Below are positions 36,497-50,600 of a stretch of 64,000 bases of DNA, one piece after another. The notes under the pieces were generated by a model. That model did no database searches, was not told where the DNA came from, and worked only from the letters and a program-made list of their open reading frames with translations. Origin of the DNA: Ciona savignyi (Eukaryota; Chordata; Ascidiacea; Phlebobranchia; Cionidae); assembly GCA_000149265.1 (NCBI GenBank), contig CH003321.1, positions 1,293-65,292 on the forward strand, written 5' to 3'. The first letter of the stretch is position 1; each line of letters opens with the position of its first letter. The translations under genes were made by a program, and so were the position numbers.

Positions 36497-37588
36497 ACAT
36501 CGTTTAACTTTGTGGAAAACAATTTTGATTGTTTGTATATTTTAAAACACCAGAATTGTGTTAATATGATTGTGTTTCAGTGGTTTGACATCACAATTCC
36601 TGGCATTATGTGCTTTTGTAAATTATTGATAGATCTACTTTTATATTAATGCCTTGGATGGTAAAAGATGCCAAGATCACTTCAGAAATGGGTACATGTT
36701 GGGTTTTATCCAATTCTTGGTGTTTCTTGGTTTAAAAATTCAACAAATGATGGTACTGCAACACATTTCTATTACAAAAAAATTTATAGTTTAAAATGAC
36801 ATGTTTAAATTGAACTTTTTTGGTATCACTTAACAATGGCCTTGATTTTTCATGGGATTTTGATATAGGTGCTTATCTCATGTAGTTTTATTTATTTTGT
36901 GCAATATTTGCTTTTAATAGAGCTATGCTGATATCTAAATGCCATTAAACTACAGTATCAGTGAATTGAGTTTTATGTTTTCTTTTGTGATGTTGTTTTG
37001 CATTGAAACATAACTGGGTCATATCCCACAATATGAAAACAGATGTATTATAAAGAATGTGGACATGCAGTATCAGAAATTTTTATGCAGAAATTTTGTA
37101 TTACAAATCTCATTGCAATAGTCACATACAGTATTTAAGTGCCAACCAAACAACAAAAGCAACCTACCCTAGAACAATTGCATTGCAGTGAATTTTGCAC
37201 AAATGAGAATGCTTCTCTTTGCCATTCAAACTATGGCAATATATGTTTTATCATTAATTAGCAACCACAGTTCAAATAATCTTATCAGATTCCTACGCAA
37301 AACGCAGATAATGATCTGTTGACATTGGACAAGCAATTATTTGCAGCAAATGTTGGTATATTGCACAGGTTACTGAAACTAAAAATGCTTTAAAAATTTG
37401 TTAAAATGTATTGCAGGACATGTAAGGCTGTAAGTGGTCACGATCACAATAAGTTAGTTTGTTTTTGCTCTAAAATACCTTTTAGTGAGTAAACTTTTCT
37501 AACCTCTGTGCAATACTTAAGTGTTGAAAGTCTCCATGTCAGATTTATTTTTTATGTATTTATTTTAAAAAGCAGGTTAAAGTGAAAT
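36497..37588 (+). other. RAB3GAP2 3' region and meprin A upstream region
   Basis: About 1.1 kb with no coding frame and no repeat that I can match elsewhere. No canonical AATAAA stands out near the RAB3GAP2 stop. The right end must carry the promoter or 5' UTR of the first meprin. Confidence 0.45.
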
Positions 37589-40500
37589 ATGGGGAAGTTT
37601 TTAGTAAAAATTCTTCTGTTGTGCTTTGTTCTCAAGTTATCGGAGGTAATAACCACTAATTATCCACATTTTTTATTAAAAACTGAACCATTATTTTGAT
37701 TTGAGCAGGCAAATGCAGTTTACCGCCCGAGAATAGCTGGCCAGGGTGGAAAAGTGTTTAAAAATAGTAAGTTTGTATTAAGTGTGTTTATATATTTCAG
37801 TAATTTTTCGTTGATCAATCTAAAATTATTTAAAAGTCACCTACCGACCTTTTAATGGCATTTGTACTGTTACAACAACACCAATTATTGCATGTTTATA
37901 CAATAAAGAAAATGAATTAAATTTTAAATTGCCTCACTCTCCTTTCTTTAATTAAATGCATTATTTACCGAAATATAATCAACTTATATTTTCAGTTGTC
38001 ACTGGAAAAGGTAGTGAAGATGAAATGAACAAGCAAGAAGTGGGAGATATATTTGATATCAATGCAGGTAATTTGACATCTTGTGTTTTTATTGAGATCA
38101 AGTAAAAAATGATCTAATACATTTCATAATGCAGAAGATAATATGCAAGCACTGGAAAAAACAATAATATTGCTGGCCAGTCTTTTAGTTGGATACGCCT
38201 GCCTGCCAAATTACAAATCTGTAAATTTGAATACAATTTTAAGTATTAAATACAAAAATTACTTCTTTCCCAGATGCCGACATGATTGATGGAGATATAA
38301 TTCCCCCGAAGTCCAAAAACACATTGGTTGATGAAGCTCGACATTGGACATCAACTGCTATCCCTGTGGAGCTTTCCTCTAACCTTGGACTTGAGGTGAA
38401 CATAGAATATGATAATTAGTAATTATCGATGTAATTTGTGTGTTGTCATTGGTGCAACACAGCGTCCTTCCATGTTATAAGTAACATGATGGATTTTTGC
38501 CGTATTTTAGGATAGGATATTCATATTTATTCCTGTAAATGGTAAATACAAGGCCATACATTGTTTTACACTGATATTTTATGCTTGAAGAATATTTTAC
38601 AAGCAATGTTTTGAATAAATATTTAATTGGAACCAGGCAATAGCTGTGATCCAGGAAGCCAGACAGGAATATGAAATGAGGACCTGTCTCACATTTCCAG
38701 ACCGAACTACTGAGTCGAATTACATTGTGTACCAATCACTTAGTGGGTAAGTATGTGGAGTTTATACACTTTGCTGATTAAAATAGATAATTTAAACCTT
38801 CTCAAAAAATTATTGTGTCAGTTTAAAGTTTACCCAACCTGAATCAAATAATCTATATAATCACTTTGTATCAGGTAATAAACAAAATAAAAGTTGAAAT
38901 GTACCTTATTATATTGGAGTTGACCCACAAGTATATAATCAATAAACACTGCCAGGTTTGTATTCATTACATTTAAATAAATTGTGAATCTGCAGATGCT
39001 ACTCATCAGTTGGAATGGTGGGAGGAGGACAAACCATCTCAATTGGAAATGGATGCGAGAAGATGGCGGTGGTGGAGCATGAGATGATGCACGCCATCGG
39101 CATCTATCATGAGCAATCGAGGACTGATCGGGATCATTATGTTCGAATTGCACTGGAAAATGTGGATGAGGGTGTGTTTTCAACCAATTTTTAGTTAAAT
39201 TATTTTCTCAAATAATTTTTTTCTGTGGTAATTTGTAAGTTTATACTGATGGTTGGCAGAAAACTAAATATAATGGAACATTATTTATTAATACATTTTC
39301 ATAAACAATTTTCCTTTATTCTGCTAAATAACTTTATCTGTCCAAACCAAAATTTAAGAATAATTTTTATTATGTTTTTTTTAAGTAGAAACTTTATCCT
39401 ATTATCCTAATCTTAAATTAATAAAAATACACTATTTTAGGCTTATCACTTTTTAAGCCTGTACAGCTGCTGATTTAAAGTTAAAGAGAAACTAAAAAGC
39501 AACAACTTTATTGATTATTTTAATTTTCAAAAACCCACTCACAGGCAAGGAGCACAACTTTAATTCGTATTCATACAACACGATTGATGATAGGAGGGTG
39601 CGATACGACTACGACTCAGTCATGCATTATGGGGATACCTCATTTTCGTACGGCTTTTTGTTTTATCATTCACCTGATTTGTTTTGTGATTATTATTTAT
39701 TATTTGCTTTAGGCCAAATATTTTTTTTGTGTTTGCATAATTTTTTTTTTAAGAAGATAAAAATTAGAAAAGGAAACATTGAAATGACACCTATAATTCC
39801 CCAGGTCAAACGGCCAACCCACCATTGTGACCCTTGATCCTGCATTCCAGGATGTGATTGGCCAGCGTCGAACCTTCAGTGTTGGTGATATAATGAAGAT
39901 TAACCGAATGTACAAATGTGGTCGGTTGAGTACTCAGTTACTGTGTGGATAGTTTTCCTTTAATGAAAATACATGTATTGCAATTGTACTTGGCCTTGTT
40001 TTATATTAGTCAGAATTGGAAGATCTATATTTTATTGTCTGTTAAATTGTTGTAAAATAATTTCAAAAAGTCGCTGACTATTCCTATTCCCAGCGGACAC
40101 ACTTCGCGTATCGTACGTTTGTAACTTCGAGGATGAATCTGTGTGCGGGTACGTACAGGACCTAACAGATGGTGGGGACTGGGTGAGGGTTGTGTTGGGG
40201 AGTTCACCAGCATTACCCGTGACAGGAACCCTTCCGACCACAGATGGAAGTTTTGGGGTCAGTGGAAAAGGTAATTTGTTCCAAGAAAACCTTATTATAG
40301 CATACTTTCTTTCTATAAATATTAAGCATATAACCAGCATTACACTGTTCATTTATAATTTTTAAAAACAGTTTTAGCATACAAAGTAACCTTTTTCCTT
40401 TTTATGTCTTTTGTTTACAGAACAAATATGACTAATTACGAGTAATTTTAAGTTTTAATGACCAAGATTTCTTGATTTTGTAAAAATAAGTAAAAACTGT

Positions 40501-43305
40501 ATTTTTTATTTAAAAAACTGTGACTTTCCTGCAGGCAGCTACATGTTGCTGGACACCAGCGTGACAACATCTTCAATGTTTTCAATGAAGTACAAATCCA
40601 CCGTGCCACAGCAATGCCTGGAAGTTTCCTACTACATGGACTTGCAGACTGACAGTGCTGCTTCTTTGCAGTGAGTTCCACTGTGTGATTAGTGCTGTTT
40701 TTCTTTGTGAACTGTGATGTTTTCATTTTAACATCATCCTCCACTCTTCTTGGGCAAGGCACCTTACAGATGTTTTCTTGATCTTTTAGAATCTATAAAC
40801 CTTTTCAAATTACATCAGTTACTAAACACATACCAAAAGCTTAGGCCACTTGACTATAAGCATATGGCACTTAGTTTACTTATTGTTTATAGCTCTCTGA
40901 AGGTAGTAGTAGCATGTAGGACCAAGTTATCCACTTAAAGACGAAAAAATCGAATTCCAGACTGGCAATCGCCACTATTGATCCAACCACTGGAGACGTA
41001 ACCTCGGTTGGTTCACCACTCACCACATTATCTGGTGACCACGAGAATTTCTGGACCACAGAACGATTTACCATATCTGCACCAACCGAATACAAATTTG
41101 CTGTTATTGGAAATGCAGGTTAGTGATTTTGTCCAGTTTAGTTGATATTGGGCCAATGTTTCTGAATTCCTTTTCACATTTTATCTTCACTATCTATATT
41201 CAAACTGTTTACCTTTTTAGTTAATGCTCTTACGGTATTGTACATCTTTTTCTAACATTTTGAAAATAAATTTGTTTGTTAGTTTTACTGAAATAATATC
41301 AATTCTCTCAGACCAAAATGGTGGTGACGTGATTGCTATTGATGACATCAGTGTGTTGGACAAACCATGCGAGATGACATACTTTGTGATCAACGATTAC
41401 TCTCAAATCCTAGCAACATCAACACCTGGTGATTACATCTACAGCCCACTTATGTACACAGACGACGGTTATGGATTTCAAGTCAAGGTTTAATTTTGGG
41501 AAAAAGCCTCTCTGTCATCATTTAATTCTTTCTGTACATTTGTTTGTAAATACCAACAATGCTAATTTTGGTACTTATGTGGTAACATCACCTGCTATTC
41601 AATAGTGTCTAATAGACAAACTAAGATGTGAAATTTAATATATATTTTAGCAATTAAAATACACAGTATTATAAAAGCACACACTGGTATTCCACAAAAC
41701 CTGAAATAAATATTTCTATACAAATCTATCCTACCCTGCTAACATTACTCTCAAAATTAACACTAAAACGTCACCAATGTACCCAGATTTACCCTGTTGG
41801 CTCTACTAGCAGCAAGGCGGGCTACATGGCCATGTATTTCTACGTAGCAATGGGTGAGAATGATGATAACCTCCAGTGGCCGATGTACAACCGCTACATC
41901 AAGTTTACTGTGGTGGACCAAGGCCCTGATACTCTTACCAGGATGAGCCAAGCCAATTCTATTCTGTCTAGTGCCTCTGGTGGTTCGTGGGATAAACCAA
42001 CTTCGGTGAGTACATATGTTCTATTTCCAACTGTCGAAATATGACATCTGATGAAAGTTATAAGTAAATGCTCTGGGATTTGTCGTCTCATTTGTGATTA
42101 TGGTCAACATAACTACCTATCCAACACAGACCCGCAACAGTGGATACGGCTTCTCAAGCTTCATGTCTGTGAGCGACATTCAAAATACTCGCCACTTCAT
42201 CAAGCATGATCAGTTGATGATATCCATGCAAGTTACAGGTGATGATAGGATCTTTGTATGCAGTCAACCAACTGCTTGGATGACTACATACTCTAGTTGC
42301 TGTTTATGCTTCCCTTCAATGATGCCGGACAAAATGTCTTTAACCCAAAGCGATTGATTTGAGGGTGTTAAACAGCACCATAAAACAGATCTCGAAAACT
42401 GAAATAAAAAGAACATTTGTCTTTGCATAAGTGGCTAAAATGTATGATGTTTAATTAAACCTTCTTAGTTAATGATATTGCAAAAACCCACCTTACAGTG
42501 GGGTTATCTTTGATTGTGTGAACTTGTCTGTCAAGAAAATCATTTGGCACTCTAATAAAAGTGTTCAGTATGTCCTTATTCCTTATGCGTTGTTAATAAC
42601 CACTGACACCATTTACCTTATTATAACACTATCACCACAAATCATCTCACTTACCCTACAGACATGACATCTTGGACCACAAGATCAGTGCCTCAAGTCT
42701 CTTCCTATGACTCCGACGATGCGATTATTAACCGAGACGAGTTGAGGAATAGGTGCCCTGATACACAGTCGAGCGATGAGTTGTCATCAGCTGAAGGAAT
42801 AGCGATCGTGTCCATCACCTCTGCTTCCATATTCCTCCTCATGTCAATTGTCATGCTCTACATCTTTAACTCCAGATCAAATGAACTCAAGCAAATAGTC
42901 CGATCATTCAAGTGAGTATGGACGTACCGCAGTTTATTGTGTGTTTGCTTTCTAAAAATGCGACATTCAAAGGACTTTACATAACATAAATAAATAAAAT
43001 GGCGACATGACAAATGTACAATCGCGACATTATCTCAATAAAGATCTTCAACCATATTATCTACTATTGATATTTAATTTTGATTGACATTACGTTTGAC
43101 CTACGTTCGGTCGCTCATGTTACGTAGTGAACGTGGTAACACTGGTTACGTATTTCTTTCTAATTTTGTTATTTTTTTTTATTATAACTTTAGGTTTAAA
43201 TGTAGGTTTTAACCCTTATAGAGCTTGCAGAAAGAAAATAAATCTCTTTGTTTAAATTGTTTTTAAACACAATATTTTTTTTTTTATAGCGCTGTGCGAA
43301 AGTAA
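37589..43305 (+). CDS. Meprin-type astacin metalloprotease A, 16 exons
   Basis: A membrane-anchored zinc endopeptidase of the cell surface. Exons: 37589-37645, 37709-37766, 37996-38067, 38274-38395, 38637-38746, 38996-39171, 39545-39647, 39805-39920, 40094-40270, 40535-40670, 40961-41118, 41312-41487, 41787-42005, 42130-42238, 42662-42911, 43290-43305. Phases agree; 684 residues. Order: signal peptide (1-19), propeptide with DIFDIN, astacin domain from about residue 78, zinc motif [19 protein letters not shown] (His168, Glu169, His172, His178), Met-turn SVMHY (Met225, Tyr227), MAM domain (about 280-445, opening [14 protein letters not shown]), MATH/TRAF domain (about 450-597, with NDDNLQWP and [11 protein letters not shown]), membrane helix (about 642-667) and a short cytoplasmic tail. 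This is the order of vertebrate meprins except that the EGF module before the membrane helix is missing. The activation site is probably K77/N78 (SKNTLVDEA), Lys rather than the Arg seen in gene B. Polyadenylation signal at 43439. Confidence 0.93.
38507..38560 (-). repeat. SINE tail fragment in meprin A intron 4
   Basis: GGATAGGATATTCATATTTA followed by TTCCTGTAAATGG matches the 3' tail of the window's SINE in the minus orientation. The rest is lost. Confidence 0.5.
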
Positions 43306-43438
43306 TCAGCCAAGTGGAAGAAGTAATCAGTCATGTGGAAGCTTGATTTTTATAATTCTGTTTTATTCTGATGAAATTTGTTGTATTTTGCAAAGCAATA
43401 TTTAAATATGATGGTATGTATTATTGTGATTTCCATGC

Positions 43439-43444
43439 AATAAA
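43439..43444 (+). terminator. Polyadenylation signal of meprin A
   Basis: AATAAA about 134 bases after the stop codon at 43305, in A+T-rich sequence, just before a hAT-type insertion. Confidence 0.6.
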
Positions 43445-43487
43445 AGCGTAAATAATATTCAAACTCTCTTGTTTTAATTAGTTGAAT

Positions 43488-43710
43488 TAGGGGTCAGCAA
43501 CCTTTTGCACTTAAAGAGCGATTTCCACCGAAATTCTACAAAATAAAATTATTTGTGAGCGTCAAAACTAAAAATATTTTTGCTATAAAAGAAAAAAACA
43601 TTGCGAGAGATAAATACCGAAGTTATAGTAGCAATAAAATTAATAAGAGCAGTAGCAGAAGGATGAAAAAGTCGTACGCTGCTCGGGAGCCGCAGGTTGC
43701 CGGCCCCTGG
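43488..43710. mobile_element. hAT-type miniature transposon downstream of meprin A
   Basis: About 220 bases with inverted ends: left AGGGGTCAGCAACCTTTTGC, right inverse CAGGGGCCGGCAACCTGCGG. Further in are AAAGAGCG on the left and, on the minus strand from the right, GCTCCCGAGCAGCG. These are typical hAT (Charlie-like) termini. It has no transposase; the reading frame across it is incidental. Confidence 0.7.
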
Positions 43711-44671
43711 GTTAGATCAAGTTTTGCTCACCAAAATACATCTTCTAGAATGGTAATTTAAAATGATCTATAAAATTAACACATTGAAGATTTTATCGGA
43801 ATTAATACAATAAAATTTTCTAGGCCAGAATGGCAACGATATGATTAGTTTTTTTGTATAGGTATAGCCGGAATAGTTAAATCTCTGGTGCAACATCATA
43901 GTCGTTCGAACATGGGTAGCCTATGCGTGCCCATCTTTTGGCCAAAACCGATAGTAGGAAATTCATTTTGAAAGATTCTTTTCAATTTACTGGGTCGAGA
44001 CAACTGTCCAATCACCCAAGGAATATAGTGTGAGTAAAAAAAGAAAGTAAAGATCGAATAAAGCACTTGTCTGATTATGGCAGTGAACCCCGACACCAGA
44101 ACACGATTGCTTGCAGTGTTGATATATACCTAGTTGATGTGGCAAGTCTTAAACACATTGCTTTGACAATGCCATTCGAACTCGTTTTAGTTTATATTTT
44201 CGCTGCTTCGTGACTTGTTATGTAAAATTATTTTTATCAATCTGCAATTACATTTGCAGATACTGCTCCAAGGTCAGAGCTTTAGACAAACAACTGCGTA
44301 CTCGATTGAACCAACAAGGGGTCTGATAATTATATGATTAGTTCTGAACATTGCACTTTACTTTTCGGTTGAATTTTAAGAATTCTGAAAACACTTCAAC
44401 TGCACAAACATGCTTATCATCGACAAACATCAGCAACAGTTGCAATCTCTTTGCACAATGCTAGTGCAACATGTAGGCTAACGAATATTCACCTAATAAA
44501 TAACTCCACGCATTTACATTAGCCAGGTTAACGAAATATTACAGACGTTTATGACAGTTTTACAACAAAGCTTAAACAGTCTATAGAAATATGTAGATCT
44601 TGCTTATGGTAAGTGTTGAACCCTGCATAAAATTATTAATCTTTAAATTGTGCAGGTGTGGAAAATCTATA
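43711..44671. other. Intergenic between the two meprins
   Basis: No reading frame or repeat that I recognise. The right end should hold the promoter or 5' UTR of meprin B. Confidence 0.4.
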
Positions 44672-47600
44672 ATGAAGCTTTTGGTTGTTTTTGTTCTAGC
44701 CACAGCTGCTTTTGCTCAGGTAAGTCCTTCGTAAGTTTGTTAATTTATTTATTATATATATGATATTCATGTTTATACCCGTGAATAGAACAATTTTTTT
44801 TTTTTTTTTTTTACTGCGCCAAGTTTCGAACCCAGGATGGGCTCGTCGCTAGGACCGTTTTTTTTTGTATAAGAGTCGGTATATGTATCGGTCGCGTTAA
44901 CCATACGGCCACACGACCGTACAGAAAAATCAAGGGGGTTAATACACGGGCAATCGTCAGATCACCTAGCGCCCACCGTCGGGTTACCGGAGCTATTATA
45001 AGTGTGTTGCGTTTCATTCGTACATTTCTTCAATTTGGTAGAACGCATTAATTTGCTTGGTCCAGACCATTTTCCGGTAAATGCCCTGCCCAAGGCCACA
45101 ACCGAATAGCAAGCGACCAGTTTCAAATATGCAACCCTTCGGCTGAAATGCGTCATACTAACCCACCAAAGTAATCAGTCGGATTGCCGACTTATGTGAA
45201 AGTTATGCCGTTGAAATAAATAGATTATTAAAAATTCATTTATTAATGGCTTTTTATAGCTTTGTGTATAACTACACTGTACTTTATTCTCTTTATACGA
45301 ATGGTGATCTTCCATTGCAGCCTCTTCTGAAGAAGCAGAGGATCGGTAGTAGCGGTGGATTTGTCACTGACAAAGGTAGACCTAATTAGACAATTAGACA
45401 ATTGCATTGCAGATTTTAAAATTTATAGATTCAGGCGGGTTGGGTGATTTAGAGAAATTTTCCCCGACCGGTTAGCTTAATCGGCAAGAGTTTTGGCGGT
45501 CCACAGTCGGCCGAAATGTTATGGGGTCGAAAGTCGACCCTGGCTTGATGGTTGTGCCCTCGGAAAATAAGGCAATTAGCGGACATCGCCTAAACACAGT
45601 AGATAAAAAAAACTAAAATTGAAGGAACGTCTTCAAGAATATGTACACCACACCATGCTATAGCTTCGGTAAAATTACCGTTGCCGCGAGGTAGTCATAA
45701 GATTACCAATATAATGACACTTTCCAGTTTTTTTCAATTAGTGTGATAAAACATGAATATCCCATCCTATGCCCTGGTTACATGTATATTTTACAGCATA
45801 TTTTAATGGTGACGGAGAGGTTCGTGAATTACCCGCGATTGAAGATATCTTCGATATAAACAACAGTAAGCGTTTTTGTGATTTGAGTTGTTTAGTTGGT
45901 ACGACGGATTAGTCTGTGGGTTAGTCCAACGCCTTTCAGCCGAAGGGTTTCAGATACGAAACTGGTCTCTGGCTGGTCGCCATATAGTCGGTTGTTTCCG
46001 TGGGCAATGCGCTTAACTGGCATTGCCCAGCGGAATAATGCGTTCTACTCGAGGTGATCCGACTACTGCCCGTGTGTTAACGCTCCTTGCGTTTTTCCAT
46101 CGAATGGGATAAACATGTATAAACTATCCTATCCTTGATATCCTTGATCATTTATAACCAAAGCGAACAACATTTTTTTATACGGCATAAAAATATATTA
46201 ATAACAAATTGCAATTTTACCTATTCATAATCACAAAGGTTATAAAGTAGGTGCCGCTTATTATGACCACGGATGATATGACCAGCAGCTTAATATGACC
46301 AATTTGGCAAGGTCCGGAATTTCTCTATTTAAGTATTTTTCCGTCACACACTTATAACTTCGCTTTTTCAACCTGCGTGTTTTATGTACGCATTCATGTC
46401 GCATGTACCCTCTGTTCCGGGTCTTAATGACAAAAGAGTCACGTCGCTATGACGTAGAGTTACTAACACAGTCGTACAGTATTATTACATACTATAACAG
46501 TATTTATAATAAGTTCTTTTACGCAACATTAAAATCTAAAATAATATTTAGGGAGTTTACCTTTTGGTAATTCCCCCGGATGTTAAACGTACAAAACCAA
46601 TGGCAATTGTTTTAATATTGTGTACAATGTTACAATAGTTTGTCAGGTGTAATACAACGTTTTGTGAATGAAGAAGTTGTCTGACGTTGATCTAAATTAA
46701 CCTGCTCTTGCTGTGCATTAGCCCCAATAGAGGAGGTAACAATTCCCAGGCCGTAATATAGATTGATTGATTAGCGTGTCGCCTATTAGCCATAGAGTTG
46801 CAGTTTCGAGGGGACTTTTGATCAGCACATAAACTGTCCCTTGGAAGTGAAAAATCTGTTTCAAATGTAGTGCTGCATATGCAATATATTTACAAAACCT
46901 ATATTTTATCCACTTATATCCAAAACAAATATAAACAGGGATCCGGGACCAAGGATTGATAGATGGTGACATCCGAACGAAATCTGTGGGAAGAAACTCG
47001 ATCATAGACAAAGCACTTTTCTGGCCCACCACCACAATTCCTATTCGATTTGGCAATCGACTGCCACTGCTGGTACATAACATTTAAAGTTTAAAAAAAT
47101 GTGTTGAAGATATTATTGTCTCTATATCCACAGCGCAACATTCAGATACAAAATATACTTATATGATGTCATACCCTGAAATTTCAACTAAACTTCTTTT
47201 TATTTAAAAAAACTAAACCTTAATAAATATCCCAGGCTGTGTCAGGCATCGAGGATGCAAGGCAGGAGTATGAAATGAGGACTTGCTTCTCATTTCCAGA
47301 TCGCACAAATGAGCAAAACTTTCTTGTTTATGAACCTTTAAGCGGGTAAATATCAATTTTTTTTCTCAGATTAGCAGATGTGTATTTATGTTATGTTTGC
47401 CTTCATTATTCTAAAACAAACTTTGAAGTGTAGACTTTTATGAAGAAATATGACTTGAACAAAAAAATCTGCCAATTAAATTTTATCTATAATATTAAGT
47501 AACCATCAACTACAGAACCTTATATTTATTGGTGTTGTAAAATTGTTAAGTGATGTGAAAAGGTATGTGGTTCTAAAAGTACAGCAACAAGTAATATTTA

Positions 47601-50600
47601 ATCAACATTAACTAAAGTAGCTTCTAAAAGTTGTATGAAAGTTGGATTAGACATTTCCTTTTTAGGATAATTAAGAAATAGAATACTGTCCAAACTGATT
47701 TTTTACTGTGTCGATGTGGTCGAAATGTTTACTAATTAGTTCCATGCATTTCTGTAGATGCTGGTCGTATGTTGGAATGCAGGGAGGACCACAAACTGTG
47801 TCGATTGGTAGCGGATGTGAAATGATGTCCACGATCCAGCACGAGATGATGCATGCCATCGGTATCTATCACGAGCAATCCCGCACAGATAGAGATGGCT
47901 ATGTCATAATTGACACTAACAACATTGATCCAGGTATTTTATTAGTTTTAGTATAACCCAGTAATCCGTAAGTTTTAGGCGATATCCACTGAGTGCTTTG
48001 TTTAAGTACACAACTGTCTAGCCAGCAGCTGATTTTAATTCTAGGACTATTCTGCTGCAAAGCCCAAAGCTTTAAACTATCTAGTCGGACTACCTAACGT
48101 ATTTTCTACAACTTATCAGAAAGATAGAATAATTTTTTGTAATTATTTACAGATATGGTGTACAACTTTGACAAGTACAGTTATGATGTGGTTGACAATC
48201 GGCGTGTTCCTTATGATTACAACTCTATTATGCATTATGGTGATACTTCATTCAGGTATAGAAAAATCGCAACTTAATTTAACATTTTTAATCATCCTTA
48301 TTCAATTACCAAAAATGTGTACAAGTATAAAAACTTTAAGCAATGATAGTTTAAGTGTCAATGCTGCTATTTTAGTTCAAATGGAGGAAAAACCATCCTG
48401 ACAAGAGACCCGGCATTTCAAGATGTGATTGGACAACGACGAACGTTCAGTGAAGGAGATGTGGATATGATCAACAGGATGTATCCTTGCGGTGAGACAC
48501 GTATTATCAAAAGTTTTAAAGCCTTCATTCCCACATGTTTATGAATTCAGCCTTTTAAAATAATGTATTAAACACAATTATTTTTATCAATATTTAGCTG
48601 ACCCACTACGAGTGTCGTACACTTGTAACTTTGAAGAAGAGGCAGTTTGTGGGTATGTGCAAGATACCACTGACCAGCTTGACTGGAAGCGTTTTATTGT
48701 CGGTGAATCAGACCCTAAGGACTTCAACTTGTTTGTACCTGCAGTGGACAACACACATGGCAAAGCAAACACAGGTAAAGTTTATAAATAATGATTATTA
48801 ATATAACATGAACATATACCAGATTTAAAAATTTATAATTCAAAAATATAAATTCGATTTATAGACGAAATTTTTCACTCCAAAAAATTTTCTAAAAACG
48901 ATCTGTGTATTTCACCTCTTCAGTCTCTGCAAAATATATCTAAATTTGTAATTACCAGTATAAACCAAAAAAAGATATTGGAAAGTCTTGTCTATCATCA
49001 CGAGGCAAAACACTTGTATAGTACAAGCAATATTCTGATCACACCAGAACATTTTATAAAGTGTGTGTTGAGTAAAGTATATTACAATGCAGGTAGTTAC
49101 ATGGTATTTGATACAAGCAAGAAAGTAGCTGGTGACGTAGGAAACTTGGTCTCCATGCGATTGAAGAGCCGGAATGTGAAGCAATGTCTTGAGTTTGGTT
49201 ATTACATGGATTTGGTGGCTGGAAGTAGTGCAGCAATGGCGTAAGTATGCTGTCCAAGTGCCTAGAAATGCCTTTAAACTGCTCAAGAATTATACCATAG
49301 AATCATAGTCACATAGCATATGTGATGCACACATACAGTGCTACTAACTATCTTTAAATCTTATACCTTAGTTCTGTGTAAAATATGTGTTATCCCTGAC
49401 AACACTGCACATATTACATTACAACATAAATGTTCTTTTTCCTTCAATATGATTTTAATTCAAACCTAAAAACATTAGAACACGGGTTAAAATATTTGTT
49501 TGATTTCATATCATACATAATGAAATAAATTACTATTCAAACGTTTTTCCAGTGTTTACATTGGCACAATTGATCAGTCGAATGGGGATATTCTCTCAGC
49601 GGCTCCTGTAGTGACAATATCTGGTGACCACGGAAGCTACTGGAACACTGAGAGACTCACGATACAAGCCCCAGAAAAATATAAGCTTGTTATTGCGGCA
49701 AAATCTGGTGGGTTTTCACAGTTCAGGAAGTAGTATTAGACACTTCGATTACAGTATATTCAGAGAGAGCAATACAATAAATATTATTAAAATATAATAC
49801 AAATCTAATTTTTCACACTAAGAAAATACCAATTTTTGTGCAGTAGTTGTATTGTTACAAACAAATCAATAAATCCTTATAACAAAATTAATGATTTTAA
49901 ATTAAATACAAGAATAATAAACAAGGATCAATATAGATGCATATACTGATGATGTGGTTGCAATTGATGATATCAGCATATTGGACAAGCCTTGTGAAAC
50001 AGCGTATTTCACCATCAATGATTTCAGTGCTCTGCTTGATTCAACTGCCAAAGGTGACAAACTCTATAGTCCACTTTTGTACACTGATGAAGGATTCGCT
50101 TTTAAAATCATGGTAAGTGCTTCCAATACAGTGTAATAGTATTTTTTGTTTTACCAAGTGATTGTAAATTAGTAAACCAGGGAATTATCACACAGGCAAT
50201 CGACAAACCATTTATCGGAACTAATGTAGTGTTTTATTGATAATATGAATAAGACATTCTTAACGTTTAATAAAATCCATATATTTACTAGGTTTAGGTG
50301 ATGTTTTCTAACGCTACATGTTAAGGACACAGGGTGGTCAGGTCAATACTCCTACCAATTGAGCTACCTAGCCAAACTTATATAAGTGCTTCTGATAAAA
50401 TTTGATAATTTTTTGTTTCCATTCCAGTAGACACACGGCACCTATTTTTTTTTCTTTTTGTAAATTAGGGGAGTTAACATTTTGTAAGTTTAGGAAGACA
50501 ACATTAAAATATAACAATTATTCAACCAGAATCAAGAATAAATGCAACTTCATTTTACAGTTCTTTCCACATGGATCAAGCAGTGCAGTTGATGGCTACA

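Noticed and set aside
41763-42091. Antisense frames over meprin exons
   Set aside because: Shadows of the real coding exons on the plus strand.
44820-44928. tRNA gene with GGTTCGAAAC box B
   Set aside because: No cloverleaf, an A-rich middle and a poly(A) tail make it a SINE.
50310-50395. tRNA gene on the minus strand
   Set aside because: A good box A but no box B or acceptor-stem pairing; it fits a SINE head.
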